Counted from the first letter of the stretch, positions 8,729 to 17,888 are shown. The stretch: DNA of 41,832 nucleotides from DATJMJ01 sp035503915 (GCA_035503915.1 DATJSU010000008.1:1-41832); one strand, 5' to 3'. Made by a program: numbers and translations. Notes: generated from the letters alone by a model not told the origin.

Positions 8729-9502
8729 TACTATCGACCGGGCTCACCATCGTTATGTGGTCGCCGCCTTTGGAGGCGGGCTGCGATGTGATCTGCGAAA
8801 AGCCGCTGACCGTTGGCACCGGGACAAGCGCAATTCGCGCGGGGTGAGGAGCTTCTACGAGCGGGGCACCGGTCACCTTGACGAAGGCCCTTTCGCCCTC
8901 GACTTGTCCAGAGACCCCGAGCTTGCAGCCCTTTACTTGGATGCCGAAGGCGAGGATGCTTACCTGCGGGACCGGAGCTGCAGGTGGTCGAGCGCTCTCA
9001 CGTGAGCGCCAATCCGGCGGGGACTGGCGGGGGACAAGGGGCGACGACTTTGACTTTGCAGCGCCACTGGGAGGAGGCCGAGGTGTTGCCGGTCGAGGGG
9101 GCCGATGCGCCGGGCCACGGAGGCGGTGACGAGCGGCTGCTGGCTGACCTGTTCGGTGAAACGCTCGACGACACCTTGGGCCGCCCGGCCGGGAGCGCGG
9201 CTGGTGCCTGGGCACTGATCACGGGGGTTGCAGCGAACCGCTCTTTTGCCACCGGGGTGCCAGTGGCGACCTCGGGACTGGTCCCGAGCCTCTCCTCGGG
9301 TCAGTAGCCGAACGCCAACCGGACCGCCGGGCCCACAATTGCACTGGCGGCGGAAGGCAGTTTTCTCCGACAGCTGCGCCTGGGCGGTAGGGCCGTTTGG
9401 CCCTTCGGGCAAAGAAGCGCTCCGGGCCTCCGGTTACTGGCCGAGCTATTCCGCGACGCCATGCCGTCGGTGCGCCCGGCGGCGACCCAGGAGGAGGACG
9501 AC
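8729..9502. other. 774-base stretch without an intact gene
   Basis: No recognisable complete gene lies between the permease fragment and the chemoreceptor. On the minus strand two successive open frames look coding-like: one (about 9252-9001) ends APCPPPVPAGLALT then TGA, and another frame continues from about 8985 with VPQVSILAFGIQVKG, through GERAFVKVTGAPLVEAP to about 8740. They would join through a frameshift near 9000. I recognise no family, so this may be a decayed secreted protein or chance. The last bases before 9503 hold the chemoreceptor ribosome site AGGAGGAGG at 9489-9497. Confidence 0.3.
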
Positions 9503-11083
9503 ATGGCCCGCTGGAAGCTATCGAACCTAAAGGTGGGGCTGCGCTTGGTCCTCGGGTTCGCCTTGGTCAGCGTACTGCTTATGGTGGTCGCCTTCATCGG
9601 GTGGTCAGGCAACCACTCCGCGAGCGTGAACGACAAGGTGACGAGCGCCAACCTGGTCTCGGGCTCAGCCCGGGCCTCCCTCGCCGACGACGCCCTCCAC
9701 ATCGGGCTGGACGAGAACTCGGTAGCCGCCGACTACCTGAGCCATTCGTCTGCTGCCGGCGACCTGGCGAGCTTCCATGCGGACGCCGCCAAGTTCCTCG
9801 CCGACTACCGCGCTGACCATGACCACTTCGACTCCTACGAGGCCTTCCGGCGGGCGGCAGAGCTCACCGCCTATCACCAGTACATTTCGTTGTCGGACCG
9901 AGCCAACGCCGCCTTCGCCGCCGGCCACTACAGTGCGGCCGAGGCGTTCATCACCCAGCTCGCCGTAGGGACCATGGTGGGCCCAGCCCAACAGGTGCTG
10001 GCCCACCAGAGCGCCCTGAGCATGCAAGCCAACGACGCCGGCAGCTCCACAACTACCCGGGACGGCATTCTCATCATCGTCGTCAGCTTGGTCGCCGTCG
10101 GCTTGTCGGTCGTACTGGCTTGGCGGCTCACCCGGTCGATCACCAAGCCCCTCGCCGAGACGGCCCGGGTGGTCGAGATCTCGGCTGACGGTGACGTCAC
10201 AGTCCGAGCCAGGGTCGGCTCGTCCGATGAGATCGGCCGAATGGCCGCCTCGCTCAACCGCCAGCTCGAAGCGCGTCAGGGTCTCATGAAGAGGATCGAC
10301 GCCATGGACCAGGCCCTCAGCCAGGCGGTCAACGAACTGAACGCCATTTCGACCAACCTGGCCACGAGCTCGAAGGAAGCCTCGGTACAGGCGACTACGG
10401 TCTCTGCCGCCGCCGAAGAGGTCTCCGCCAATGTCAGCGGGGTCGCCGCTGCCTCCGAGGAGCTGAACGCTTCGATCGCTGAGATAGCCCGATCTGCCAC
10501 CGACGCTGCCTCGGTTGCCAACGAGGGCTTGAACGTAGCTCGTGCCGCTACCGAGTCTGTCAGCCAGCTATCGGGTTCCAGTGCCAAGATCGGCGAGGTC
10601 GTCAAGCTCATCACCGCCATCGCCCAGCAGACCAACCTGCTTGCCCTGAACGCCACTATCGAGGCGGCCCGGGCTGGGGAGGCGGGCAAGGGCTTCGCGA
10701 TAGTGGCCGCCGAGGTAAAGGAGCTTGCCAAGCAGACGGCCAGTGCCACTGAGGAGATCGCCCAGACCGTCGAGGCCATCCAGGACGACTCCCGGGGGAC
10801 GATCGCGGCTATCGGCAAGATCAACCAGCTGATGGAAAAGATCAGCGCCGCCCAGGCGACGATCGCCTCAGCTGTCGAGGAGCAGACGGCTACCACGAAC
10901 GAGATTGGCCGCACCGTGTCCGAAGCGGCGAGCGGTTCGGGCGAGATCGCCCGCAACATCGCGTCGGTGGCTGCCGCCGCCCAGGAGACCTCTTCGGCCG
11001 CGCAAGGGACGCAGACGGCCGCCAGTGAGCTGGGCAAGATGGCAGTCGAGATGAAGGGGGTACTGACCGGCTGTAAGTTCTGA
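9503..11083 (+). CDS. Methyl-accepting chemotaxis protein (membrane chemoreceptor)
   Basis: A 526-residue transmembrane receptor that senses an external signal and controls a CheA kinase. Order: cytoplasmic N terminus, TM1 (about 13-34), a periplasm-side four-helix-bundle type sensor of about 150 residues, TM2 (about 185-205), HAMP (about 206-258, SITKPLAETARVVE), then a long signalling coiled coil with the highly conserved hairpin tip AQQTNLLALNATIEAARAGE (about 370-392). The start ATG 9503 is chosen because AGGAGGAGG ends five bases upstream; the in-frame ATG at 9461 lacks such a site. There is no C-terminal CheR-docking pentapeptide (it ends TGCKF). No cheA/cheW/cheY gene lies in the window, so its partners must be elsewhere. 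It leads a run of signalling genes. Confidence 0.93.
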   Translation: MARWKLSNLKVGLRLVLGFALVSVLLMVVAFIGWSGNHSASVNDKVTSANLVSGSARASLADDALHIGLDENSVAADYLSHSSAAGDLASFHADAAKFLADYRADHDHFDSYEAFRRAAELTAYHQYISLSDRANAAFAAGHYSAAEAFITQLAVGTMVGPAQQVLAHQSALSMQANDAGSSTTTRDGILIIVVSLVAVGLSVVLAWRLTRSITKPLAETARVVEISADGDVTVRARVGSSDEIGRMAASLNRQLEARQGLMKRIDAMDQALSQAVNELNAISTNLATSSKEASVQATTVSAAAEEVSANVSGVAAASEELNASIAEIARSATDAASVANEGLNVARAATESVSQLSGSSAKIGEVVKLITAIAQQTNLLALNATIEAARAGEAGKGFAIVAAEVKELAKQTASATEEIAQTVEAIQDDSRGTIAAIGKINQLMEKISAAQATIASAVEEQTATTNEIGRTVSEAASGSGEIARNIASVAAAAQETSSAAQGTQTAASELGKMAVEMKGVLTGCKF

Positions 11084-11176
11084 CCTCTACCTGGTCCCAT
11101 AGCGGTCGGGTGGCGACGCAAGAGGGGATGGCCTTCGGTTGGCTCTTCAGGTTGGATAGCGCGGGGCCGACCATCT

Positions 11177-11204
11177 CTATTGGTCGTTTGCTATTGGTCG
11201 TTTG
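11177..11204 (+). repeat. Perfect 14-bp tandem duplication
   Basis: CTATTGGTCGTTTG is present at 11177-11190 and immediately again at 11191-11204, in the gap between the chemoreceptor and the GAF-PAS gene, about 80 bases before the latter's start. It may be a regulator site or a recent slippage product. Confidence 0.85.
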
Positions 11205-11284
11205 GGACAGGCGCTGCACCTCGGCAAAGGGACCAATGGTGACGAGCCACGGCCCGATAAGCAGCGCAGGAAGGGATTACCGAC

Positions 11285-12220
11285 ATGGAAGTTGGAAGCG
11301 CCTTCTCAGGAGCTCTAGGTACGGCGCGGAAGTCGAGCTCGTCAGGGGCCAGCGCTGCCACGGTGTCCCTTGCCCGCTTGAGCACGCTCGCCCTTCAGGG
11401 CGCGGCCGAGCAGGACATGATCGACGCGGCCGTGCGAGCCGTAGCCGCGACGCTTGGTGTTGCGATGGCGACGTACATGGAGCTGAGCCCGGAAGAGGAC
11501 CTCTTCCGCCTGCGCGGGGCGTTTGGCTGGCCAGAGGGACTAATCGGCGTGGCAACGGTCCCAGCCAGCGGCCCGGGCTCTTACGCCGATTTCGTTCTTT
11601 CCCACGCAAGCCCAGAAGTAGTAGATGACCTGAGGACAGCGGTTCGCCTTGCCTCTTCTCAGCTCCTTGCCGACATGGGTGTGGTATCGGGTCTCGTTGC
11701 CGTGGTATATGGCGCGGGTGTCGAGGTCTTGGGGGTCATCGGGGCTCAGTCGACGGTCGAGAGGAGCTTTGACGAAGACGACGCCTGGGCCCTCCAAACG
11801 ATAGCGAACATGCTCTCGACGGGGGTGCTCCGTCGCTGGAGCGAGACCCGGCTGGGTGTACTGGTGCAAAACTCGAGCGACCTGATCGTCGTCATCGACG
11901 CCGAGGGCGAGGTCATTTACTGCAACCCAGCGGTCCGAAGCCTCTTCGGAGTTGAGCCAGGAAGCATCATCGGCCGCTGGATGGGCGAGCTCATCCACCC
12001 TGAAGACCTCACACGCGCGGAAGAGGCCTTCGCCAGGGACCTCGCAGCACCCGGTGCCCACCCCGCCGCCCGCTACCGCTTCGCGGCCGGGCTAGGAGGT
12101 TGGCGCGTCCTCGAAGTGGTGGCGACCAACTACCTTCATGACCCCTCGGTGAGAGGCGTTCTCCTCAATGCGAGAGACGTGACTGAGCAGAACAAGGCGA
12201 CCGCCGAGTGCACCCTGTGA
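11285..12220 (+). CDS. GAF-PAS sensory protein without output domain
   Basis: A soluble 311-residue protein with a GAF domain (about residues 27-185; MIDAAVRAVAATLGV, ending in VLGVIGAQST and FDEDDAWALQTIANML) followed by a PAS domain (about 190-305; VLVQNSSDLIVVIDAEGEV, YCNPAVRSLFG, IHPEDL, and the PAC-like NARDVTEQN). The frame ends shortly after DVTEQN, where GAF-PAS proteins usually continue into GGDEF, EAL or kinase domains; none is present and no continuation in another frame was found before the next gene. The start ATG 11285 has GGAAGGG nine bases upstream. It precedes the EAL-HDOD gene by 121 bases on the same strand. It could act as a partner sensor for the neighbouring c-di-GMP proteins; that is inference. 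Confidence 0.85.
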   Translation: MEVGSAFSGALGTARKSSSSGASAATVSLARLSTLALQGAAEQDMIDAAVRAVAATLGVAMATYMELSPEEDLFRLRGAFGWPEGLIGVATVPASGPGSYADFVLSHASPEVVDDLRTAVRLASSQLLADMGVVSGLVAVVYGAGVEVLGVIGAQSTVERSFDEDDAWALQTIANMLSTGVLRRWSETRLGVLVQNSSDLIVVIDAEGEVIYCNPAVRSLFGVEPGSIIGRWMGELIHPEDLTRAEEAFARDLAAPGAHPAARYRFAAGLGGWRVLEVVATNYLHDPSVRGVLLNARDVTEQNKATAECTL

Positions 12221-12341
12221 CTAGTTGGTACCTTTTCGTCGTTTTTACGCGGTAGTTCACGTACCTCAAATACGGACTGGTAATGGCCGATAACAGTTCC
12301 GTGGCGATTTCGCAAGCTCGCGGTCGTCACCGGAGGTTGTG

Positions 12342-13550
12342 GTGAGCCAGTTCATGGTCGGGCGCCAGCCGATCTTCGATGCCCGCTTCGAAGTGCATGG
12401 CTACGAACTACTTTTCCGCGGGCCCGGCGCGGCGTGCCCTCGAGGCGAGGCCATGACGGCGGATGTCCTCGTCCGCACAGGGCTCGATTTGGGGCTCGAG
12501 CAGATCGTTGGCAACAAGCTGGCCTTCCTGAACGTCACCCGTGAGTTCCTAGTTGGCACCCTTGAAATCCCGCTCCCACCCCGCCAGACCGTCGTCGAGG
12601 TCCAGGAAGGTACCGAGTGCGACGATGAGATGCTCTCGGGTTGCCGGCACTTGGCCAATAACGGGTTCTCAATTGCCCTGGACCATTACTCCCCTCAGGA
12701 CGAGCGAGACCCTCTACTGGAAGTAGCCCAGTTGGTAAAGCTTGATGTACTGGGGCTCAGTTTCGAGGAATTGCTAAGTGCCGTAAGGCAATGCTCGGCG
12801 TACGGCGTCCAGCTCGTCGCCGAGAGGGTCGAGACACGAGAACAATTGCGCAGGTGCCAGGATCTCGGCTTTGACTTCTACCAGGGCTATCTCCTCCGCC
12901 GGCCCGACCAGGCGGAGCACCAAGCTCTCGACGCCAGTCACGTGGCGGCCTTGCGCCTCGTGCACAGGCTCTGCGACCCGCGAACCACGACTGATGAGAT
13001 AGTCGAGATCGTCCGCACTGATCCTGCGATGAGCGTGCGCTTCTTGCGGGCCGCCGGCGCTGGGGCGGCCAAAGGGTTGTTCCGCCGAGTGCGCTCAGTG
13101 CGCGACGCCGTCGTATTGCTTGGGCAGCGTCGCCTCCGGGCCTGGGCGGCGCTCATGCTTCTTTCCGGAGCACGCGACGGTCCAAGCGAACCGCTCAATA
13201 TAGCGCTCACGCGGGCGCGCATGGCCGAGCTAATAACAAACGAGCTCGCTCCTGAGCTGGCGGACGCCGCCTTTACGGTAGGGCTCGTGTCTGGGCTCGA
13301 TGCCGTGCTCGGTGCGCCAGTGCAAACGATCCTGGAGACCTTGACGCTCGACAACGAAGTGGAGGACGCCCTCACTAATTACAGCGGGCTACTAGGCCAC
13401 GTGCTGAGAGAGGTTGTCGACTGGGAGTTAGGCGGCGCACGTCTCTCGGAGGGCCCGGGGTTAGCGGCCAGCCAATTGGAGCATTGCTATTTGGAGGCTT
13501 TGGCCTGGAGCAACGAGCTCAACGAGGCCATTGAGCCCTGCGCAATTTAG
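12342..13550 (+). CDS. EAL-HDOD signalling protein (YuxH/CdgJ-like) with degenerate EAL
   Basis: About 402 residues: an N-terminal EAL-like domain (about 1-200) and a C-terminal HDOD domain (about 205-400). It opens with the family hallmark VGRQPIFD...HGYELLFRG. The catalytic EAL triad is replaced by ELL, and the DDFG loop by LDHYSP, so phosphodiesterase activity is not expected. HDOD features include IVEIVRTDPAMSVRFLR and VRDAVVLLGQRRLRAW. Such proteins act in motility and c-di-GMP networks as protein-binding or ligand-sensing units. GTG 12342 is preferred: GGAGG at 12332-12336 gives a five-base spacer. GTG 12339 and ATG 12354 are alternatives. It converges with the receiver gene at 13642. 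Confidence 0.87.
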   Translation: MSQFMVGRQPIFDARFEVHGYELLFRGPGAACPRGEAMTADVLVRTGLDLGLEQIVGNKLAFLNVTREFLVGTLEIPLPPRQTVVEVQEGTECDDEMLSGCRHLANNGFSIALDHYSPQDERDPLLEVAQLVKLDVLGLSFEELLSAVRQCSAYGVQLVAERVETREQLRRCQDLGFDFYQGYLLRRPDQAEHQALDASHVAALRLVHRLCDPRTTTDEIVEIVRTDPAMSVRFLRAAGAGAAKGLFRRVRSVRDAVVLLGQRRLRAWAALMLLSGARDGPSEPLNIALTRARMAELITNELAPELADAAFTVGLVSGLDAVLGAPVQTILETLTLDNEVEDALTNYSGLLGHVLREVVDWELGGARLSEGPGLAASQLEHCYLEALAWSNELNEAIEPCAI

Positions 13551-13641
13551 CTCCGGTAGGTGCCCGGCGGGGCGAGCGGCACTCGATAACTTCCATCGCT
13601 CAGCAGCAACGGGCTCGGGCGACATGGGCCATTCAGTAGGC

Positions 13642-14001
13642 TCAACGGACGAGGTGGAGCCCGACCGTGGTCCGAAGCTCCCCACTTACGAAGGGCCGTC
13701 CTATGAAGGACACGACACCTCTTTCGAAGGCTTCTTGGCGGCGGGCATCGTAGGCAGTGAAGGCAACGAAGGGAACGGCAGCCAGCCGCGGGTCCGCCTT
13801 CAGTTCCGGGAGGATCGCCAGGCCGTCTTCCCCGCCGAGGTCGAAATCAAGCAGGACGAGCCCGATGTCGTGGTTTTGCGCTACTTCGAGCGCACTTTCA
13901 AGGCCGCTTGCCAAGAGGACCTGGACACCCAGTGGGTCGAGGCACCAGGTGACGAGCTCGGCGATACCCGGTTCGTCGTCGATGATCAGGACTGTGCCCA
14001 C
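13642..14001 (-). CDS. Stand-alone response regulator receiver, K-to-R variant
   Basis: A 119-residue CheY-like receiver without output domain. The acidic pocket is Asp8/Asp9, the phospho-acceptor is Asp52 (LVLLDFD) and the conserved Thr is Thr82. The normally invariant Lys of the KPF motif is Arg102 (IGRPF), which may alter phosphorylation or lock conformation. It is the last gene of the minus-strand operon: its ATG (14001) lies 16 bases inside the end of the preceding receiver gene, implying translational coupling. It probably relays or competes for phosphate from the histidine kinase two genes upstream. Confidence 0.88.
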   Translation of the reverse strand: MGTVLIIDDEPGIAELVTWCLDPLGVQVLLASGLESALEVAQNHDIGLVLLDFDLGGEDGLAILPELKADPRLAAVPFVAFTAYDARRQEAFERGVVSFIGRPFVSGELRTTVGLHLVR

Positions 14002-14372
14002 GCGCTCGTTTGCCCCAGTATTGATTCGACTTTACGGGTGAGGGCGATGGGGGAGAAGGGCTTCGTGAAGTAACCGTCGGCCCCGGCGCCCTCGGCGTCA
14101 GTCAGGTCCGTGCTCTGTGCGCGAGCCGTCAGCATGACAATCGTCACCTTGGCGGTGGCGGGGTCCGCTTTTAGCCGTCGGCAGACGTCGACACCGGACA
14201 TGTCGGGCAGCATGACGTCCAGCAAGACAAGGTCCGGGCGGTGCTCGCGCGCCATCTGGAGGGCTTGTGCCCCGTCTCGCGCCTCGAATATCTCATATGC
14301 CCCGCTGTCCAAGGTCATGCTGACGAGCGCCCGGACCCCCTCTTCGTCGTCGACGATCAACAGCTTGCTCAT
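13986..14372 (-). CDS. Stand-alone response regulator receiver (CheY-like)
   Basis: A 128-residue receiver with a complete active site: Asp8/Asp9, phospho-acceptor Asp52 in LVLLDVMLPDMSG, Thr in MLTARA, and the conserved Lys in YFTKPF. No DNA-binding or enzymatic output domain follows. Its ATG overlaps the kinase stop codon in an ATGA arrangement, so it is the likely direct phospho-partner of that kinase. It overlaps the next receiver gene by 16 bases. A single-domain regulator next to HD-GYP and kinase genes suggests output through protein contacts rather than transcription. Confidence 0.91.
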   Translation of the reverse strand: MSKLLIVDDEEGVRALVSMTLDSGAYEIFEARDGAQALQMAREHRPDLVLLDVMLPDMSGVDVCRRLKADPATAKVTIVMLTARAQSTDLTDAEGAGADGYFTKPFSPIALTRKVESILGQTSAWAQS

Positions 14373-16423
14373 TGCGGCTCCTTTGCGGCTTGAAGCGAGA
14401 AGACGGCTGCTTGGGTCGGTCGGGGTGCGAGCGGGAGCGAGAAGGCGAAGATGCTCCCGCTACCTGGCTGGCTGTTGACCCATATCTGCCCGTGCTGCAT
14501 CTCCACGAGGCTCTTTGTGATGTAGAGCCCGAGACCGGTCCCGCTTACCCGACGGACCTCGGGGTGGTCGGCTCGGACGAACTTCTCAAAGACCTGGCTG
14601 CACTCCGCTTCGCTCAAGCCGATCCCCTCGTCGACGACCGATATCTCAGCGTGGTCCTGCTTACGTTTGGCGACTACCTGCACAGGGCTCGGTGCCTGGG
14701 AGTACTTGAGAGCGTTGGACACCAGGTTGGTGATGACCTGGACAAGCTTGTCGCGGTCCGCCAAGACCGGTGGCAAGTCCCGGGGTACTTGCAGGACCAG
14801 GCGACCGGCGTCGGCTTGGGCTGCCACCACCCTCGCGACATCGTCCATGACCCCAGGGAGGTCAACTGCGGCCAAGTCGACTCGCAACTTGCCCGAGTCA
14901 ATTCGCGATACGGACAAGAGGTCGTCAATCAACCGGCCCAAGCGCAAGGAAGCGGAGTGGATCTGGCCCAACGCCTCCCTGGAACGCTCGTCCCCCAAGT
15001 TCTCACGTTCTAACAGGAGCTCCGCGAAACCTTGAACCATGGTCAGCGGCGTCCGCAGCTCGTGAGAGACGGTCGACACGAGCGTCGACTTCAGTTGGTC
15101 GACCTCACGTTCGCTGGACACATCGCGCAGCACCACGACGGCACCCAACAGCTCGTCAGCAGCGACCAGCGGGGCCGCGGTCATGAAGACCGGCACCCGC
15201 AGGCCGTCGGCTCGGCCGATGTGGAGCCCGTAACCGCTGCTAGCGATGACCGACCTTTCTTGTACTGCCCGGTGTGCCAGGGATTCGCTCCATGGGACCT
15301 CGGTGCCCCGCTGGTCGTAAAGCCGGAAGGCTTCGTCCCACCTTTTCCCGACGAGCTCGGGCACAGGCCGGCCGACCAGGCGTCCCATGGCAGGGTTGGC
15401 GGACTGGACCCCGCCGTCGAGGCCGAGCGTCGCCACGCCCTCGCCGACACTTGCCACGAGCGCGCCAGTGCGCTGACGTTCGTGAGCCAGCCTCCTTGCA
15501 AGTGAAACCACCAAGGCCACCGCGCCCGAGGCAAGAACAAGCACTACGAAGCCGATGGCAACGAGACGATCGGTGAGGGCATCAATTTCGTCGTTGAGCA
15601 AGGCCACTGGCTGTTCCACGAGGACGACCCAGTGGGCTGCGGGTACCGGTGCAAAACCAATCAAGCGGTTGCCGCTGTACCCCGGTAGGCGCCCTGTCGT
15701 CGAACCCGTCCCACCGGCCAGGGCACGGGCGACAGCAGGGAGCGAGCGGAAGGACCTCGTGGCGCCTGCGCCCGGCCCGGTGAGCGAATGGCCCTCTTGG
15801 TCGTAGATCTCTATTGCGCCGCGGTCACGCAGCGAGGTCCCGCCGATGAGGGACCCCAGAGCTGACCCGGGGATCGAGGCGGCCAAGAGGCCCGCGATGT
15901 GGCCCGCCGGGTTGCGGACCTGAGCCAGCAATAGGGTCACTAGTTCATTGGGCGGCAGCGGCTGCTGGAGGGCCTGCGAGATGTAAGGCCGTCCGCTGGC
16001 CATGGCGCCAATGAAGAATGGCTGGGCCGCCAGGTTGGTCCCGACCCCACCGGCACCGTTCGGCCATCGGGCTTCGAGACGGCCCTCGGGCGAGATCATC
16101 TCGAAGCTGGCGAACCCGGGGTAGAGCTCGTGCAACGCGAGGACGACCTTTGCCTGCTCGGACGGTCTCGCCCTCGTGAACAACGGCGCCAGTCCGGGTT
16201 GACCGGCCAAATTGCTGAGCAAGAGGAGGCGGCTTGCCAACGCGCTGCCGAGCGCACTGCTCGCGAGGTGGGCCGCGGTCACCTCACTGTCTTGGATCTG
16301 CGCTTGCTGCGAGCTGCGGGCCGCGAACACTTGCCAGGTGCTCAAGGCGGCGACGATCGCCACCAGGAGCGCCAAGATGGCCATGGTCAGGCGGGCCCGG
16401 ACAGAGCTACCAACAGGTGTCAT
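14369..16423 (-). CDS. Membrane sensor histidine kinase with Cache-like and PAS domains
   Basis: A 684-residue kinase. TM1 (about 13-33) and TM2 (about 290-311) flank an extracytoplasmic region resembling a double Cache sensor (SFEMISPEGRLEARWP, AQPFFIGAMASGRPYIS). A cytoplasmic PAS domain (about 325-430) precedes HisKA with His454 in STVSHELRTPLT. The HATPase domain shows the N box NLVSNALKY, G1 DEGIGLS and G2 GTGLGLYI. All catalytic elements are intact. The gene sits between HD-GYP (ATGA overlap at its start) and the first receiver (ATGA overlap at its end), so the four genes form one translationally coupled operon. Cache domains commonly bind small organic ligands; the ligand here is unknown. 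Confidence 0.92.
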   Translation of the reverse strand: MTPVGSSVRARLTMAILALLVAIVAALSTWQVFAARSSQQAQIQDSEVTAAHLASSALGSALASRLLLLSNLAGQPGLAPLFTRARPSEQAKVVLALHELYPGFASFEMISPEGRLEARWPNGAGGVGTNLAAQPFFIGAMASGRPYISQALQQPLPPNELVTLLLAQVRNPAGHIAGLLAASIPGSALGSLIGGTSLRDRGAIEIYDQEGHSLTGPGAGATRSFRSLPAVARALAGGTGSTTGRLPGYSGNRLIGFAPVPAAHWVVLVEQPVALLNDEIDALTDRLVAIGFVVLVLASGAVALVVSLARRLAHERQRTGALVASVGEGVATLGLDGGVQSANPAMGRLVGRPVPELVGKRWDEAFRLYDQRGTEVPWSESLAHRAVQERSVIASSGYGLHIGRADGLRVPVFMTAAPLVAADELLGAVVVLRDVSSEREVDQLKSTLVSTVSHELRTPLTMVQGFAELLLERENLGDERSREALGQIHSASLRLGRLIDDLLSVSRIDSGKLRVDLAAVDLPGVMDDVARVVAAQADAGRLVLQVPRDLPPVLADRDKLVQVITNLVSNALKYSQAPSPVQVVAKRKQDHAEISVVDEGIGLSEAECSQVFEKFVRADHPEVRRVSGTGLGLYITKSLVEMQHGQIWVNSQPGSGSIFAFSLPLAPRPTQAAVFSLQAAKEPQ

Positions 16424-17640
16424 GCTGGACGGTTCCGGCGCTCGCGGGCGATCGGCACGAGGACGGCTGGCTCGATGCTCATAAATGCGTCCACTGCCTC
16501 GGACCAGAACTGTGTGCCCGAGCCGTGGCGGATCCGCTCCAAAGCGACCGGTACCGGCATGGCAGTACGGTAAGGGCGGTTCGTGGTCATGGCGTCAAAG
16601 GCGTCGCAGATCGGGAAGATGCGGGCACCAAGCGGGATCTCGGTCTCGCGCAAGCCACGCGGGTAACCGTTACCATCCCATCGTTCGTGGTGGGTGTAGA
16701 CGATCTCGCGGGCACCCTCGAGGAACTCGATCCCCTCCAGGATCGAGCGCCCCCGTTCAGGGTGCTGGCGCATAACTTGCCACTCGTCGTCTGTGAGTTC
16801 CCCAGCCTTGTTGAGGACGGCGTCGGGCACGGTCAACTTGCCGACGTCGTGCAACAAGAAGCCGTACTCGAACTGGGCGTCATTAGCGTGAGCGGGAGCG
16901 ACCAGGGTCGTGAGCAACATCCCGTACTTGGAGACGCGGTAAAGGTGGCCCCCGGTGTACTCGTCCTTGGCTTCCACGGCTAGCGCCAAGGCACCCACGG
17001 TCGCTCTGTACGTCTGTTCAAGTTCGGCCAAGGTGCGCGCCAATTGCTCGGAGCGGTCACGCTCTGCCTGATAGGTCGCGCGGAAGTCTGCGGCGTAGGT
17101 TTGCAGCTGGCGCTGGAGCGCCCCTACCTCCTCAGCGCGCCCGCCCAGGGCAGCCAATAACCGGGACCTGTCCAGGCTGAACGCCATCGTCGCCGGGAGC
17201 TGCCCGAGCCTCCCAAGCTCGTTCTCGAGCAAGGGCTCGTCACCAGGTAAACCGGTAACCACTAGGACACCGAGCACCTTCTCGTCGAAGCTCAGCGGCA
17301 AAGCGAGGTAACGCTCGGCCGGCCCGCTCAGGCGGTCTTCGACCCCCCTCACGACCACTGACAGGATCGGCCGTCCCTCCGCCAGGACCGTTTGGGCAGC
17401 ATCCTTTAGTGGCCCGGCCTCCCATGGTCCTAAGTCGCGATAACTGACCTGGGGCCTGGGCGCTTCTCCGGGGGCGCACAGGTATAGGGCGCCGTCGACG
17501 GCGGCAAGAGCAGCAACGGCCTCTCCCAGCAAGTCAGCGCAGTTCGAGCTTACGAGCTCAGCTGCCGCTTTCGTTGCCGAGAGGTCAACGGGGCGGCCTT
17601 GGCCCTGGGCGTCATTAATGGAAAGCTCTATGTCCTTCAT
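16420..17640 (-). CDS. GAF-like / HD-GYP c-di-GMP phosphodiesterase
   Basis: A 406-residue cytoplasmic protein. The first half (about 20-170) is GAF-like (ALYLCAPGEA, LALPLSFDEKVLGVLVVTG), followed by a coiled-coil stretch (about 170-215) and an HD-GYP domain (about 218-385). Metal and catalytic signatures are present: GGHLYRVSKYG, HDVGK with His264/Asp265, the HHERWDGNGYP motif with GYP at 325-327, and DAFDAMTTNRPY. It should hydrolyse c-di-GMP to pGpG or GMP, tuned by the GAF-like sensor. It is first in the operon that continues into the histidine kinase (ATGA overlap) and two receivers, suggesting that the phosphorelay controls c-di-GMP level. The ribosome site is modest (TAGGCGG just before ATG 17640). 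Confidence 0.91.
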   Translation of the reverse strand: MKDIELSINDAQGQGRPVDLSATKAAAELVSSNCADLLGEAVAALAAVDGALYLCAPGEAPRPQVSYRDLGPWEAGPLKDAAQTVLAEGRPILSVVVRGVEDRLSGPAERYLALPLSFDEKVLGVLVVTGLPGDEPLLENELGRLGQLPATMAFSLDRSRLLAALGGRAEEVGALQRQLQTYAADFRATYQAERDRSEQLARTLAELEQTYRATVGALALAVEAKDEYTGGHLYRVSKYGMLLTTLVAPAHANDAQFEYGFLLHDVGKLTVPDAVLNKAGELTDDEWQVMRQHPERGRSILEGIEFLEGAREIVYTHHERWDGNGYPRGLRETEIPLGARIFPICDAFDAMTTNRPYRTAMPVPVALERIRHGSGTQFWSEAVDAFMSIEPAVLVPIARERRNRPA

Positions 17641-17888
17641 CGCCGCCTACCCAACTGGCTCTTCTGCCTCGGCTCACGCAGCCTCGCCATTCGCGCCTCA
17701 CGGGTACCTGATCGGCAACGCGCGCGCCAGTCCTTAGCGCAAACTTTTGGTCAACCTAAGCCCGGGACCCGGCACCATGCACAGTTGTCTCGGTCCAAGA
17801 CAGCGAGATGGTGCTGCTCGGCACAGCTGAATGGGACGGTGACCTCGCCGTCTGCCAGGAGGAGCCGCGATAAGAGCTGCCGCGCCGT

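Noticed and set aside
8984..9307. Plus-strand 107-codon frame before the chemoreceptor
   Set aside because: No ribosome site and no recognisable family; the opposite strand looks more coding-like.
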